The notes beneath the pieces were generated by a model. The model ran no database searches and had not been told where the DNA came from. It saw nothing but the letters and a program-made list of their open reading frames with translations. Of a stretch of DNA of 64,000 nt, positions 16,303 to 25,009 are shown piece by piece (positions within the stretch are counted from its first letter, which is position 1; every line of letters begins with the position of its first letter). The DNA lies in NCBI RefSeq assembly GCF_014764505.1, contig NZ_JACXWX010000013.1:1-64000 (forward strand). The letters are read 5' to 3'. A program made the translations under genes and the position numbers. This stretch comes from Phormidium tenue FACHB-886 (lineage in GTDB: Bacteria > Cyanobacteriota > Cyanobacteriia > Elainellales > Elainellaceae).

Positions 16303-16974
16303 ATGGAACAAGGAGCTAATTCAAGCTGTGTATCGATCGTGCTGCACAGCGCACCTGCCGCAATCAACCAAATTGACCTGAAAATCTCTTGTCGCTTTAA
16401 CGAACAAGCCATTGAAATTCCAGATGGTTGCATTTGGTTTGGCTGGAAACGGGTAACGCTGCGGCTGGCGATCGTCGAGGGGAAGTTCTGTGGCAGGTTC
16501 TACCACGAGCCAGCTCGGTTTGAACTAGAGCTAGAAAGTTTGCAAGGGCAGCCAAGAGAACCAGAAATCAGCCTGGAGTCTACAATGAGCAGCATCACTG
16601 TGCTGACTGATAGCCAACAGCTCGGCACAAAATGTCGGCTCGATTGCCAGCCTACCGGAGAATCCGAATTAACCTGGGTGTTTGAGACGATCGAGGAACC
16701 CGCTTTAAGGGGTCAACTCACTGAGTATCCGCTGGGTGCAATCACTCTCACAGCGCCCTTTTATCAGCTCAGTGCTTCGGTAGAGGTAGAAGCCCAAAGA
16801 GATTTAGCTTTTACTGGAGCAGCAACCAGAGCTGTGAATCTAGAAACCAAAGGATTAAACCGCAACAGAATAGCACTTTTAGACCAATCGCTATTGCAAC
16901 GATCGCGCCTGCTACAGTTTGTCGCTTCCAAAATGCAGCCTAGCTTTAGCCATGTAGAGGAACGATATGAATGA
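16303..16974 (+). CDS. Hypothetical protein upstream of pentapeptide-repeat gene
   Basis: About 223 residues of unknown function. It has no signal peptide or membrane segment. The first half is beta-rich with aromatic and acidic residues (IPDGCIWFGWKRVTLRLAIVEGKFCGRFY); the C-terminal third (LLDQSLLQRSRLLQFVASKM) is basic and helical. ATG 16303 is chosen because TAGGAG lies 6-11 bp before it; an ATG at 16297 directly abuts that site. Its end overlaps the start of the pentapeptide-repeat gene by 8 bp, so translation is coupled and the two products probably work together. Confidence 0.75.
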   Translation: MEQGANSSCVSIVLHSAPAAINQIDLKISCRFNEQAIEIPDGCIWFGWKRVTLRLAIVEGKFCGRFYHEPARFELELESLQGQPREPEISLESTMSSITVLTDSQQLGTKCRLDCQPTGESELTWVFETIEEPALRGQLTEYPLGAITLTAPFYQLSASVEVEAQRDLAFTGAATRAVNLETKGLNRNRIALLDQSLLQRSRLLQFVASKMQPSFSHVEERYE

Positions 16975-19102
16975 GTTTCAGCCACAAGGCCTCAAAGAGC
17001 TACAGGATTTCCAGTCTGTCTTGGAATCTTTAGCAGACGCCAGCACCAATAACTTCTCTGAATTAGCCAGGCTGCTCGATCGTGATCCTCAGAAAGACTT
17101 TGCCGGAGCCAACCTCAGCCACACAGATTTGAGCGGCAACGACCTCAAGGGCGCAAACCTGGAAAACGCCAACCTCAGCCATGCTAATTTAAGCGGAGCT
17201 AACCTGAGAGGGGCAAACTTACGCGGCGCAAACCTGCAGGAAGCAAACTTGCGGGGGGCAAATCTGCAATCCGTTGCGCTGGATCAGGCAAATCTGCGAT
17301 CGGCAGTTCTGCGGCGGGCTAACCTTGCCAATGCAACCCTGAGCCACGCCTGCATTGAAGCGGCTGACTTAGGCGGGGCAAAACTCTACAAAGCTTATTT
17401 ACATCAGGCAAAGCTAACTAGAGCGCTGCTGCGCGGCACTAACTTCGCCCAAGCTGACCTGAGCTATGCTGACCTAAGCTACGCCGATCTGACGGGTTCT
17501 AGGCTCAATGATGCCGAGCTAGCGTCGGCAAACCTAAGCCATACAATTTTAGAGCGGGTTAATCTGGTCGGGGCTAATCTACAGGTGACTCAAAGTGAGA
17601 ATCAAAGCGGCACTGCTCCAGCGACTGATTTAAGCGATGCCAGAATTAGCAGTGCGGTGCTCAGCAAAATTAACCTCAGGGGTGTAAATTTAGCGCGGGC
17701 TGACTTGAGCGGTAGTAATCTGCAAGATGCCATTTTGAGCGATGCGATCTTGCACGATGCCCACCTCAACCTTACCAACCTTAACCGCGCTCAACTTGAG
17801 CGAGCAGATTTAAGGCGATCGCAGCTCTACGGCGCTGACTTGGAGGGAGCGAACTTGCGGCAAGCAAACCTAGAGGGAGCAATTCTACGGCGAGCTGAAC
17901 TGGGCACAGCCGATCTCAGCGGCGCAAAGCTTCAAAAAACCGAACTTAATGGTGCTGTACTAAGACGCGCTAACTTGAGCTATGCCGTCCTCAGTAATGC
18001 AAACCTGCGAGGAGCAGGACTGCGTGGCACAAATCTGAGCTATGCCAATTTAAAAAAGGCAAGGTTGGGTCGAGCAAACCTCTCCTTTGTCACCCTCACG
18101 GGAGCCACCTTAACTGAGGCAAACCTGACCAGCGCAGACTTGCGCGGCGCAGACCTCAGTAGCGCAGACTTGCGCGGCGCAGACCTCAGTGGCGCCACAA
18201 TGATGTGTACGAATTTGGAAAGCGCTGACTTGCGCCAAGCGAAGCTGCTGCGTGCCAACTTAAGCGATGCCAACTTGCCAAACTGCCTACTCAGCGAGGC
18301 TCGTTTAAACCGGGCTTACTTAAGCTGTGCCAACTTGGAGGGGGCACAGCTAGAGGATGCTGATCTCAATGGAGCAAACTTGCTAAGGGCTAATTTGCGG
18401 CGGGCTAATTTGCAGCGAACTTTGCTGAAGCGATCGTATATGAGCAGCGCAGATTTGAGTGGTGCAGACCTGAGCAATGCAGACCTTAGCGGTGCAGATG
18501 TTTCCTGGATCACGATTAATGAGACGAGCGTAGCAGAAGCGCGGTTTTGGGGAAGTTTGGGGCTTTCGCTAGAGCGGAAACAGCAGTTGCGCGATCGAGA
18601 AGCGAGTGTCATGTCTTTGCCAAGCGAGAGCCAGGATGGCAGCAGCTTAGAGCAAGACGATCTATTTCGCGTAGCGCACCAGATCGATGCAGTTAAGGGA
18701 GATTTAATCCATCGTGGGCTGGATTTAGATGAAACTTGCCGTGCCTTCCGAGAGCTAATTGAGACTCTTAAATCTGCAGTAGAAGAGCAGAAACAGCTGC
18801 GTAAAATCAAGCGATCGAGTTCGATTTATCAAACGATTACAAGCCTGGAAGCAGAATGCTTACGCTTTGAAGATGAGATTCAGGTGTATAAAGACTGGGT
18901 TGCTAATTTACTTGAGGAAACACCCAGCGGCACTTTAACTCAATGGATAGAACATGAGTTTCCGGAAGAACTAGACGACACCCATGCAGAGATCCATAAG
19001 CTAACGATTCTGACCCAAATGGCGCATGGTATTTGGAATCATCTGTTGGATTTAGTTCCGGATGATACCGAGCCTCCTGAAATCTGCTCAGATGAATACT
19101 GA
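16967..19102 (+). CDS. Large pentapeptide-repeat protein with helical C-terminal domain
   Basis: 711 residues. Residues about 45-520 are almost continuous A(D/N)LXX pentapeptides, which fold as a right-handed square beta-helix. One break, near 205-222 (a Ser/Thr/Gln-rich loop), divides the helix. Residues about 530-711 are charged and helical (KQQLRDREASVMSLPSES; LVPDDTEPPEICSDEY at the end) and may be a binding or oligomerisation region. No signal peptide is seen. The family is abundant in cyanobacteria and mostly of unknown function. The gene overlaps its upstream partner by 8 bp. A perfect 30-bp tandem duplication lies at 18131-18190. Confidence 0.92.
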   Translation: MNEFQPQGLKELQDFQSVLESLADASTNNFSELARLLDRDPQKDFAGANLSHTDLSGNDLKGANLENANLSHANLSGANLRGANLRGANLQEANLRGANLQSVALDQANLRSAVLRRANLANATLSHACIEAADLGGAKLYKAYLHQAKLTRALLRGTNFAQADLSYADLSYADLTGSRLNDAELASANLSHTILERVNLVGANLQVTQSENQSGTAPATDLSDARISSAVLSKINLRGVNLARADLSGSNLQDAILSDAILHDAHLNLTNLNRAQLERADLRRSQLYGADLEGANLRQANLEGAILRRAELGTADLSGAKLQKTELNGAVLRRANLSYAVLSNANLRGAGLRGTNLSYANLKKARLGRANLSFVTLTGATLTEANLTSADLRGADLSSADLRGADLSGATMMCTNLESADLRQAKLLRANLSDANLPNCLLSEARLNRAYLSCANLEGAQLEDADLNGANLLRANLRRANLQRTLLKRSYMSSADLSGADLSNADLSGADVSWITINETSVAEARFWGSLGLSLERKQQLRDREASVMSLPSESQDGSSLEQDDLFRVAHQIDAVKGDLIHRGLDLDETCRAFRELIETLKSAVEEQKQLRKIKRSSSIYQTITSLEAECLRFEDEIQVYKDWVANLLEETPSGTLTQWIEHEFPEELDDTHAEIHKLTILTQMAHGIWNHLLDLVPDDTEPPEICSDEY
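18131..18190 (+). repeat. Perfect 30-bp tandem duplication inside the pentapeptide gene
   Basis: The 30-bp unit beginning agcgcagacttgcgcggcgc occurs twice, back to back and identical, encoding ten residues (two pentapeptides, half a turn of the beta-helix) each. Identity at the DNA level implies a recent duplication. Confidence 0.9.
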
Positions 19103-19124
19103 TCAGCCAAGCTTGAACTGAGTC

Positions 19125-19613
19125 TTACTGGGGCGGGCTATCTGTTTTATCTAGCTGCTGTGCTTCGGGCTTCAATCGCCGTCTGCGTTCACCGTTCCCC
19201 TGCGGGAACAGGTCTTGTGTGATCACATAATAAAGCCCTGCAAAATCTGAAACTAAGCCCGCCAAGAAAGCGACCTGCATTGCCTCAGAATATGGTTTTT
19301 TGCCAAGGGCAGGCAGTGATAGCAATACCATTAGCCAGAATGGGGCGATTGCCATTGGCACTACTAGCGATAGCAAAACAATCGTCCGGCTAGTCAACCG
19401 GTGCTTTGCTTCAGCCGTTCTCAAATCGATCTCTGTTGTAATCGCATCCGATTTGATATTGAGCTTCTCTAGGTAATCCTGAGTCGATTCAAGCTTCTCG
19501 TCCACAACGATATGAATAATAATTGCATTGCTAGAAATTTTGTGTTTCTCAAGATACTTCTGGGTTGATAGGAGATGGGCATGGGTATTCTTCTTAGCAT
19601 CAAAAAATCTCAT
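19125..19613 (-). CDS. Hypothetical membrane protein with two transmembrane segments
   Basis: 162 residues, function not recognised. The first 75 residues are charged and helical, and contain a repeated motif (LLSTQKYLEKHKISSNAI, then LESTQDYLEKLNIKSDAI) that suggests an internal duplication or coiled coil. Two hydrophobic segments follow near 80-105 and 113-130, then a basic tail. It starts at ATG 19613 with a good ribosome-binding site (aaggaggg). It is probably a plasma-membrane protein with both ends cytoplasmic. It is convergent with the pentapeptide gene. Confidence 0.7.
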   Translation of the reverse strand: MRFFDAKKNTHAHLLSTQKYLEKHKISSNAIIIHIVVDEKLESTQDYLEKLNIKSDAITTEIDLRTAEAKHRLTSRTIVLLSLVVPMAIAPFWLMVLLSLPALGKKPYSEAMQVAFLAGLVSDFAGLYYVITQDLFPQGNGERRRRLKPEAQQLDKTDSPPQ

Positions 19614-19701
19614 AGCTCCCTCCTTGAGCGCAAGCGTACCCGAAACAGGTTAATAAGTAGCTGCAAAATAGGGGTTTAATTGCCTGTGTTTGTTCTACTT
19701 A

Positions 19702-19736
19702 GTTTGAAAAGGATGGCACTGCCATCCTTTTCAAAC
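19702..19736. terminator. 17-bp hairpin between small minus-strand genes
   Basis: Arms gtttgaaaaggatggca and its complement are separated by one base. It lies downstream of the ribbon-helix-helix gene (minus strand) and upstream of the membrane protein gene. There is no long T-run, so its role as a terminator is inferred. Confidence 0.5.
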
Positions 19737-19854
19737 AATCTCTGGATTCACTAAATCCCTGTCTTAAGGAGAGTAAACGCTTGAGGTTGCAGCACCAGAA
19801 GCAAATTTTTATTTGCCTGTGCTTTTGCAGAGGTGCAGCCGATCGCCCATTTCC

Positions 19855-19890
19855 TAGTACAGATTCTTAGTACAGATTCTTAGTACAGAT
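19855..19890. repeat. 13-bp tandem repeat, 2.8 copies
   Basis: tagtacagattct at 19855-19867 and 19868-19880, then tagtacagat at 19881-19890, just beyond the 3' end of the gene at 19896. A short variable repeat of no evident function. Confidence 0.85.
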
Positions 19891-19895
19891 GGCGC

Positions 19896-20123
19896 TCAGG
19901 TCGTCACAATCTCCTTAATTACCCTGTCATCTTCTATGACACCCAGACTTCGCCCTTTTTTGCTTTCTTCTTGAGCAATCCCATAAAGGGCTAGCCCCGT
20001 TCGTAGGACATCTGCCATGTTCTTTCCAGACTCATCTGCCAACTTCTGAAGTAGATCGTAGGCTTCGGGAGTCAGATCGAGATTCAGCCGTTTTCTTTTT
20101 GTTGTAACTTTTGGATCAACCAT
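19896..20123 (-). CDS. Small ribbon-helix-helix DNA-binding protein
   Basis: 75 residues. The pattern KRLNLDLTPEAYDLLQKLAD followed by SGKNMADVLRTGLALY is a ribbon-helix-helix (MetJ/Arc-type) fold, which binds DNA as a dimer through the N-terminal strand. Such proteins are either antitoxins or local regulators. No toxin-like gene lies next to it in the expected place, so a solitary regulator is more likely. The start ATG has a strong GAGGAAGG ribosome-binding site. What it regulates is unknown. Confidence 0.8.
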   Translation of the reverse strand: MVDPKVTTKRKRLNLDLTPEAYDLLQKLADESGKNMADVLRTGLALYGIAQEESKKGRSLGVIEDDRVIKEIVTT

Positions 20124-20389
20124 AAAACCTTCCTCTCACAATAGCGAGCGCTGCGTTCCACAATCCTCATTTCAGTCTAGAAAACTATATAAAAATTGTG
20201 GTCATATCCTGTAATTTATATGCAAATTTTGCTTAAACTTTACAGATTAGAGCAGCGCAGCACCTTCACAGCAACACACCAAGTCGTAGTGGCTTGAGTA
20301 GAGCTACCGAGCAGCGGGGTGGACTGCGTTGAGGGTAGCCCAATCGGCTGGAGATGCATGGGCTAGGTATTGTCAAGGGAGGTTCTCCT

Positions 20390-20830
20390 TCTTCCGATTC
20401 CGCTTCAATCTGCAGCGAACCATCAAGCGCTCCTCCTCTGAGCGTTCTCGTTCTAGAGGAATTGCTTCTAAGCTCACCCCGCAGAATTTTTTCAAATAGC
20501 AAGAGGACAGCCCGATCGCTTCTAAACGGACAATACGATCGCTTCTTGAAAGACTTAGGGTAAACCCCCGATGAACAGCGACAGGCTTTGCTGGAGCGGA
20601 ACTGGCAGCTAGCAGGAAGCCCAGAAAAAATCCATCGGTAGCGGCTGCTAAAGCTAGGACGCTGGGATCGATACGGCGATCGCTTGCCCTGACCTGTGGC
20701 TGCACTGGATAGCAGGGGGGAAAAGTGAGATGGCATAACTCCTCCAAAAAATTGGAAACAGCGATTGCAAAAATTATTTGGATTTAGATCGCCCTTAAAA
20801 CCTGCTGAAGGGCTTGAGAACGCGCTCTAG
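20390..20830 (+). pseudogene. Possible decayed gene with in-frame stops
   Basis: On the plus strand, one frame reads protein-like sequence across several stop codons: LLNGQYDRFLKDLG, stop (20561), DEQRQALLERNWQLAGSPEK, stop, RLLKLGRWDRYGDRLP, stop, and further on NWKQRLQKLFGFRSPLKPAE. The phrases have the composition of a basic helical protein but match nothing I know. It could be chance. No other gene is visible in 20124-20826. Confidence 0.3.
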
Positions 20831-21129
20831 TGGGCGAGGTCTGACAGGGGTTCAACCACCAGCGTGGTGTTGTATCTGCCGGTAACGCGAACAACCCTGC
20901 CCGGTAAGAGGACAATGTTGGCTTTAGAAAGGGCAAACCAAGAAGATCCCCGGAAACTGACTCGCCCACGTCGGTTAGGACGAATAGTCTGCTGGACAAT
21001 GGCTAACTCATGCAGGTAATCCAAATTCAAGCGAGACGGTAGCATTTGCATCAGTGGAGAACTGCTGGTTGCGTGGTCTGTCGAAAAGAAAATTGCCTTA
21101 AACCAATCCACCCAAAACATATTTTTCAT
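20827..21129 (-). CDS. Small NfeD-like OB-fold protein
   Basis: 100 residues. The C-terminal half, RPNRRGRVSFRGSSWFALSK then LLPGRVVRVTGRYNTTLVVE, matches the soluble OB-fold domain of NfeD proteins, which usually follow membrane segments and partner with stomatin-like or ClpP-like proteins. Here there is only a short N-terminal extension, without a clear transmembrane helix and without a stomatin gene beside it. ATG 21129 has a strong AAGGAGG site. The function is unknown; membrane quality control is a family-level guess. Confidence 0.75.
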   Translation of the reverse strand: MKNMFWVDWFKAIFFSTDHATSSSPLMQMLPSRLNLDYLHELAIVQQTIRPNRRGRVSFRGSSWFALSKANIVLLPGRVVRVTGRYNTTLVVEPLSDLAH

Positions 21130-21563
21130 TGCTGCCTCCTTGAATGAATGCTGCAGAGGATGAGGCTTCTACAAACTTCCAGCTCTTGTTGATGAAGATG
21201 AGTATATTAAATACATAAAATTTGTGTATGTCAAGCTCAAAGAATGAGGCTTGCCTATCCGGCTACCGCAATCATTTTTTGCCGCTCAGCTAGCGGCTTG
21301 CTTTAAGATTGGGTGGCTTGATTCTGCAAATCTTTTGGGGCAGCGATTCTTAAAATTGCTCAAAGATTGCCCTTAAGGATCATCCTTCGTTTAGCACAGC
21401 CGATCGTCAACCGTGTCTTTTGCTACTCCACAACGAGCAGTTTTGAACTACGAGATCATTAAGTACCAGTCACAAAGCTCAGTAAAGAACCGCTTGCTCG
21501 TAGAATCATTTTTTAGACTTAAATTCTGGGACTCGGTCAGTTATTTTCCACCTTCTATCGCTC

Positions 21564-22343
21564 ATGCCTATGTCTCGACCCCTGCAATCGCTCGGAGTTT
21601 CCCCCAACGCTTGGGGAGTAGATGCGGAGTGGGCAGATATCACCCGTCCTCCCTTGTTGCCTCAGCCGATCACCCTGCCCACCGACACCAAAACGCTGCG
21701 GCTCGACCTCGCCAAGACAGCCTTAATCGTGGTGGATATGCAAAATGATTTTTGCCATCCAGACGGCTGGCTGGCCTATATCGGTGTAGATGTTACCCCC
21801 GCCCGTGAGCCAATCAATCCCCTGAAGACGCTCCTGCCAGCGCTACGGGCTGCCCAAGTGCCGATCGTCTGGCTCAACTGGGGCAATCGTCCAGATTTGC
21901 TCAACATCAGCGCTGGATTGCGGCATGTTTACAACCCCACGGGAACAGGAGTCGGCTTGGGCGATCCCCTCCCCAAAAACGGTGCGCCTGTGTTGATCAA
22001 AGATAGCTGGGCGGCAGCAGTGGTGGATGAATTAATCCAAGATCCAGCAGATATCCGTATCGATAAATATCGCATGAGTGGCTTTTGGGATACTCCACTC
22101 GACAGCATTTTGCGTAATTTGGGCAGAACCACGCTGCTGTTTAGCGGGGTTAATGCCGATCAGTGTGTGCTGGCAACTTTGCAAGATGCCAACTTTTTGG
22201 GCTACGACTGCGTTTTGCTGCGCGACTGCACCGCCACAACCTCACCCGACTATTGCTTAAAAGCTACTTTTTATAACGTGAATCAATGCTTTGGTTTTGT
22301 CAGCGATTCTCGCGCTATGGTGGAGGCGATCGCGGCGACATAG
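21564..22343 (+). CDS. Cysteine hydrolase of the isochorismatase-like family
   Basis: 259 residues, about 50 longer than the core fold because of an N-terminal extension. The catalytic triad is visible: Asp in ALIVVDMQNDFCHPDGW near 57, Lys in KDSWAAAVVDEL near 149, and Cys in LLFSGVNADQCVLATL near 198. Members hydrolyse amides such as biuret, ureidoacrylate or nicotinamide, and the exact substrate cannot be read here. A cupin gene follows 37 bp later, so the pair probably belongs to one small pathway. The start is ATG 21564. Confidence 0.85.
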   Translation: MPMSRPLQSLGVSPNAWGVDAEWADITRPPLLPQPITLPTDTKTLRLDLAKTALIVVDMQNDFCHPDGWLAYIGVDVTPAREPINPLKTLLPALRAAQVPIVWLNWGNRPDLLNISAGLRHVYNPTGTGVGLGDPLPKNGAPVLIKDSWAAAVVDELIQDPADIRIDKYRMSGFWDTPLDSILRNLGRTTLLFSGVNADQCVLATLQDANFLGYDCVLLRDCTATTSPDYCLKATFYNVNQCFGFVSDSRAMVEAIAAT

Positions 22344-22380
22344 TAATGCAGTAAAGCTACACAACTACTTGGAGGACTCT

Positions 22381-22833
22381 ATGGATGATTCCTGTGTGAT
22401 CCCAGTCGTCAAAACGCCAATGGACTATCAGGCGTTTCGGATTAGCCCCAACGATACGAACCGATTGGCGATCGTTTTTGACCCCGTTGTGGCAAATATG
22501 TCGCTGACCTATTGCGTTGAAATCTTCGATCAAGGTGGAAAAACGCCGCCGAATCGGCATCAGCTTGCAGTCGAAATGTTTTTTGTGCTGAAGGGCGAAG
22601 GATTGGCGACCTGCGATGGCAAAACTGTGGCAATCCGGGCAGGCGACAGCATTTTGGTGCCACCTACCGGAACGCATGTGCTTGAAAACACGGGAGACGG
22701 TCGCCTCTATACGCTGTGCATCATGGTGCCTAACGAAGATTTTGCCGAACTGATTCGCAGCGGCATCCCTGTGGAATTGGATAGCGAAGATATGGCAGTG
22801 CTGCGCCGATCGGATATGTTGAGCCGTGTGTAG
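22381..22833 (+). CDS. Cupin-domain protein
   Basis: 150 residues with a single beta-barrel cupin domain. Motif 1 is recognisable in GGKTPPNRHQLAVEMFFVLKGEG near 58-80 (His and Glu ligands) and motif 2 in GDSILVPPTGTHVLENTG near 93-110 (His). The metal ligands are kept, so a metal-dependent enzyme or sensor is possible. ATG 22381 is chosen because TTGGAGGAC lies just before it; the longer open frame from 22291 is not needed. It follows the cysteine hydrolase by 37 bp and is probably co-transcribed. Confidence 0.87.
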   Translation: MDDSCVIPVVKTPMDYQAFRISPNDTNRLAIVFDPVVANMSLTYCVEIFDQGGKTPPNRHQLAVEMFFVLKGEGLATCDGKTVAIRAGDSILVPPTGTHVLENTGDGRLYTLCIMVPNEDFAELIRSGIPVELDSEDMAVLRRSDMLSRV

Positions 22834-22889
22834 CCAATCCAATTGGCTGCCAAGATTGAACTAGCTAATTCAGTCCAGCTAATGTCAGT

Positions 22890-23693
22890 CTAGCTAATCA
22901 TTCCTGCTAGCTTTGCGTGAGCGTCAGCAATTTCGGCTGTTGGCGCTTCATACCAATAATGGAGCCTTGCCCGCAAGGAGGCGACATCAGACGCGATGTG
23001 TAGGGCTGGCGCTTGTGAGCGGACAAAAACCCGCGAGATCAAAACAGTTGTTGCCCGCAATCTAGCGTATTGAGCATAGATTAAGTCTGGAGAAATGGGT
23101 AGACTGCGATCGTCAACCCGCCCTAGACCGCCAAAACCAAAGGCAATTCCAGCCGCTTGAACAGTTGCAGCAACCTTCTCCACAATTGGCAGCGTCAGCG
23201 GTAGAAAGCGACTCGGCAGATTGAGGCTGAGGCTCAGATCATTTAAGCCGAGACAGATTTCATGAACTCCATCTAGCTTCACTAGCTGATCAATGATATT
23301 CACTGCATCAATATGTTCAACTAGCAGCGAAACCTCAGCCCGCCCATCTACAAAGTTAATAAACTTCGCCGCTTCTTGAACTGTTGTAAACATTGGCAGC
23401 ATCAGAACCTGAGCCCCTTTGCGGCAGAGGCGATCGATTTCCTGACGAGAGCCTGGATGAATAGGATTGGTTCGTACAAACAGCTTGGCTTGAGTTAGCA
23501 CTTGCCGAATCACACAGAGATTTTCCTCCTGATGATCAGAGATCCAGGCATTCTTCAAGCTGGCTTGCCTCGCGTGTTTGCCAAGTCGCTCTAAATCTAG
23601 CCCAATTCTATTGACTCCTGCTCGATCGGCACTGCGAGCGAGCTGAATATCTTGCGTCCACAATGTCAAAGTAACGTCACTATTTAAGCCCAT
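22890..23693 (-). CDS. HpcH/HpaI aldolase / citrate lyase-like protein
   Basis: 267 residues with a TIM-barrel of the PEP/pyruvate-domain type. ADRAGVNRIGLDLERLGKHA near 20 and GAQVLMLPMFTTVQEAAKF near 95 are typical. LVEHIDAV and CLGLNDLSLSL supply the Glu and Asp that bind the metal in this family. The segment FGFGGLGRVDDRSLP is also conserved. Many cyanobacterial and polysaccharide-cluster members are annotated only as aldolase/citrate lyase family, and the substrate is unknown. It ends near, and is convergent to, the cupin gene. The 326-bp gap after it (23694-24019) shows nothing else. Confidence 0.78.
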   Translation of the reverse strand: MGLNSDVTLTLWTQDIQLARSADRAGVNRIGLDLERLGKHARQASLKNAWISDHQEENLCVIRQVLTQAKLFVRTNPIHPGSRQEIDRLCRKGAQVLMLPMFTTVQEAAKFINFVDGRAEVSLLVEHIDAVNIIDQLVKLDGVHEICLGLNDLSLSLNLPSRFLPLTLPIVEKVAATVQAAGIAFGFGGLGRVDDRSLPISPDLIYAQYARLRATTVLISRVFVRSQAPALHIASDVASLRARLHYWYEAPTAEIADAHAKLAGMIS

Positions 23694-24019
23694 AGCTATA
23701 CGATGAAGAGCAAAAGAGTACAGGTTCTGGCAGCACTTTAAGCCGTCAAAATCTGCGGATTAAATTTGTTACGGCTGGGTTTCCGGTTCGATCAGCACTG
23801 AGGAAAACGGTAGAAAACTCTAGCTATATCTAAGGCAGCTATCATTTATCCAGATTTTCCTGGCACTAAGCGCAACGAAGAAACTGTTAAATCCCAATTG
23901 AATATTTTTTAGATTTCCAATATCGTGCTGCTTTTCAGATAAGGCAATCAGCCGCCAAGAACTCGGCGATAAAGATATGAACTATTGCAAGTGTCAGTTT
24001 GCTAATCTTTTGTTGCTTT

Positions 24020-25009
24020 TCAAGCATGAAAAGCCTCCTCAGATTTTTTTTGGCTCTGCTTAATGAGGCGGTTTGTACTTAGTGACAAAACTTGCTGCCA
24101 GATTCGAGGCAGGATATGCCACGGATATAAAATTATTGCTGGAATTACATACAAAAGTGTCCATAAATAGCGTCGCTCTCCGTACGCCAACCCAGCATTA
24201 CGGTAAAAATAACGGCTTGTTGTTTTCATGTAGTGCCACAGCATCAAGAGCGGAAACTGCTTTTGTGCCGAATAGGTTTCCCAGTCAGGAAAACTCCGAC
24301 CGGCAGCACGAGCCTCTCCTTTCAGGAGAATGTAGCGAGTTAGCGCTGCCTGCCGAAAGTATTTCTTCATGCTGAGGCTATCAGGATGAACCCGATAGAG
24401 GACCAACGGTTCTGGAATTGCCAGGATCGGCCCGTATTCCGCCATGCGATCGAATAAATCTAAATCATCTGCTCCACGAAATTCAGCTCGATATCCGCCC
24501 ACTTTTAGAAGAATATCTTTCCGCATCAGAGCGGTAGGGTGATAAACAGTGGTGGGTTTGCCTTGACTCCGCAGCTTGTAAAATTCGGCTTCGGTGGTTG
24601 CGCCCCACGCTTGAAAGCTGAGAAAATCTCCTTGAGCATTGATGTGATGAATATAGCTGCCCCACACCACCACATGAGGGTTTGCCTCAGCCGCGGCCAT
24701 CTGTTTTTCTAAACGATCGGGAAGCGCCACATCATCGTGGTCTAGCATGGCGATCCAATCGTATTTTGCCTCTGCGATCGCTCGATTGCGAGCTGCCCCG
24801 CCGCTGCCTGTATTGGAGTTCCCGGTTTTGAGCAGTCGAACGCGGCTGTCTCGATCGGCATAGGATTGAATAATTTCTGGAGTGCTATCCGTTGAGCCGT
24901 CATCTACAAGAATCAGCTCAAAGGCTCGAAAGGTTTGATTGAGGATGCTCTCCACAGCAGGGCGAATAAACCTTTCTGAGTTGTAACAGGGAATGACGAC
25001 GCTAATCAT
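24020..25009 (-). CDS. Family 2 glycosyltransferase
   Basis: 329 residues. The GT-A fold begins at once with MISVVIPCYNSERFIRPAVE, then ELILVDDGSTDSTPEII and the DXD-type metal motif AMLDHDDVALPDRLEKQM near 95. Further conserved positions are ADDLDLFDRMAEYG. A hydrophobic segment near the C-terminus (TLLYVIPAIILYPWHILP) suggests membrane attachment. ATG 25009 is used because GGAGGAGCC precedes it; the frame opening at 25105 is rejected. It is probably involved in exopolysaccharide or lipopolysaccharide synthesis, but stands alone here, so donor and acceptor are unknown. Confidence 0.88.
   Translation of the reverse strand: MISVVIPCYNSERFIRPAVESILNQTFRAFELILVDDGSTDSTPEIIQSYADRDSRVRLLKTGNSNTGSGGAARNRAIAEAKYDWIAMLDHDDVALPDRLEKQMAAAEANPHVVVWGSYIHHINAQGDFLSFQAWGATTEAEFYKLRSQGKPTTVYHPTALMRKDILLKVGGYRAEFRGADDLDLFDRMAEYGPILAIPEPLVLYRVHPDSLSMKKYFRQAALTRYILLKGEARAAGRSFPDWETYSAQKQFPLLMLWHYMKTTSRYFYRNAGLAYGERRYLWTLLYVIPAIILYPWHILPRIWQQVLSLSTNRLIKQSQKKSEEAFHA

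Noticed and set aside
17100-18500. CRISPR-like regular repeats
   Set aside because: The periodicity of 15 bp comes from pentapeptide codons in an open reading frame, not from spaced direct repeats.
19896-20123. Toxin-antitoxin module
   Set aside because: The ribbon-helix-helix protein could be an antitoxin, but no toxin-sized gene lies directly upstream or downstream on the same strand.
20266-20747. Minus-strand frames of 156 and 124 codons
   Set aside because: Ser/Arg/Leu-rich with no family pattern, overlapping each other; the plus-strand reading of the same DNA looks more protein-like but has stops.
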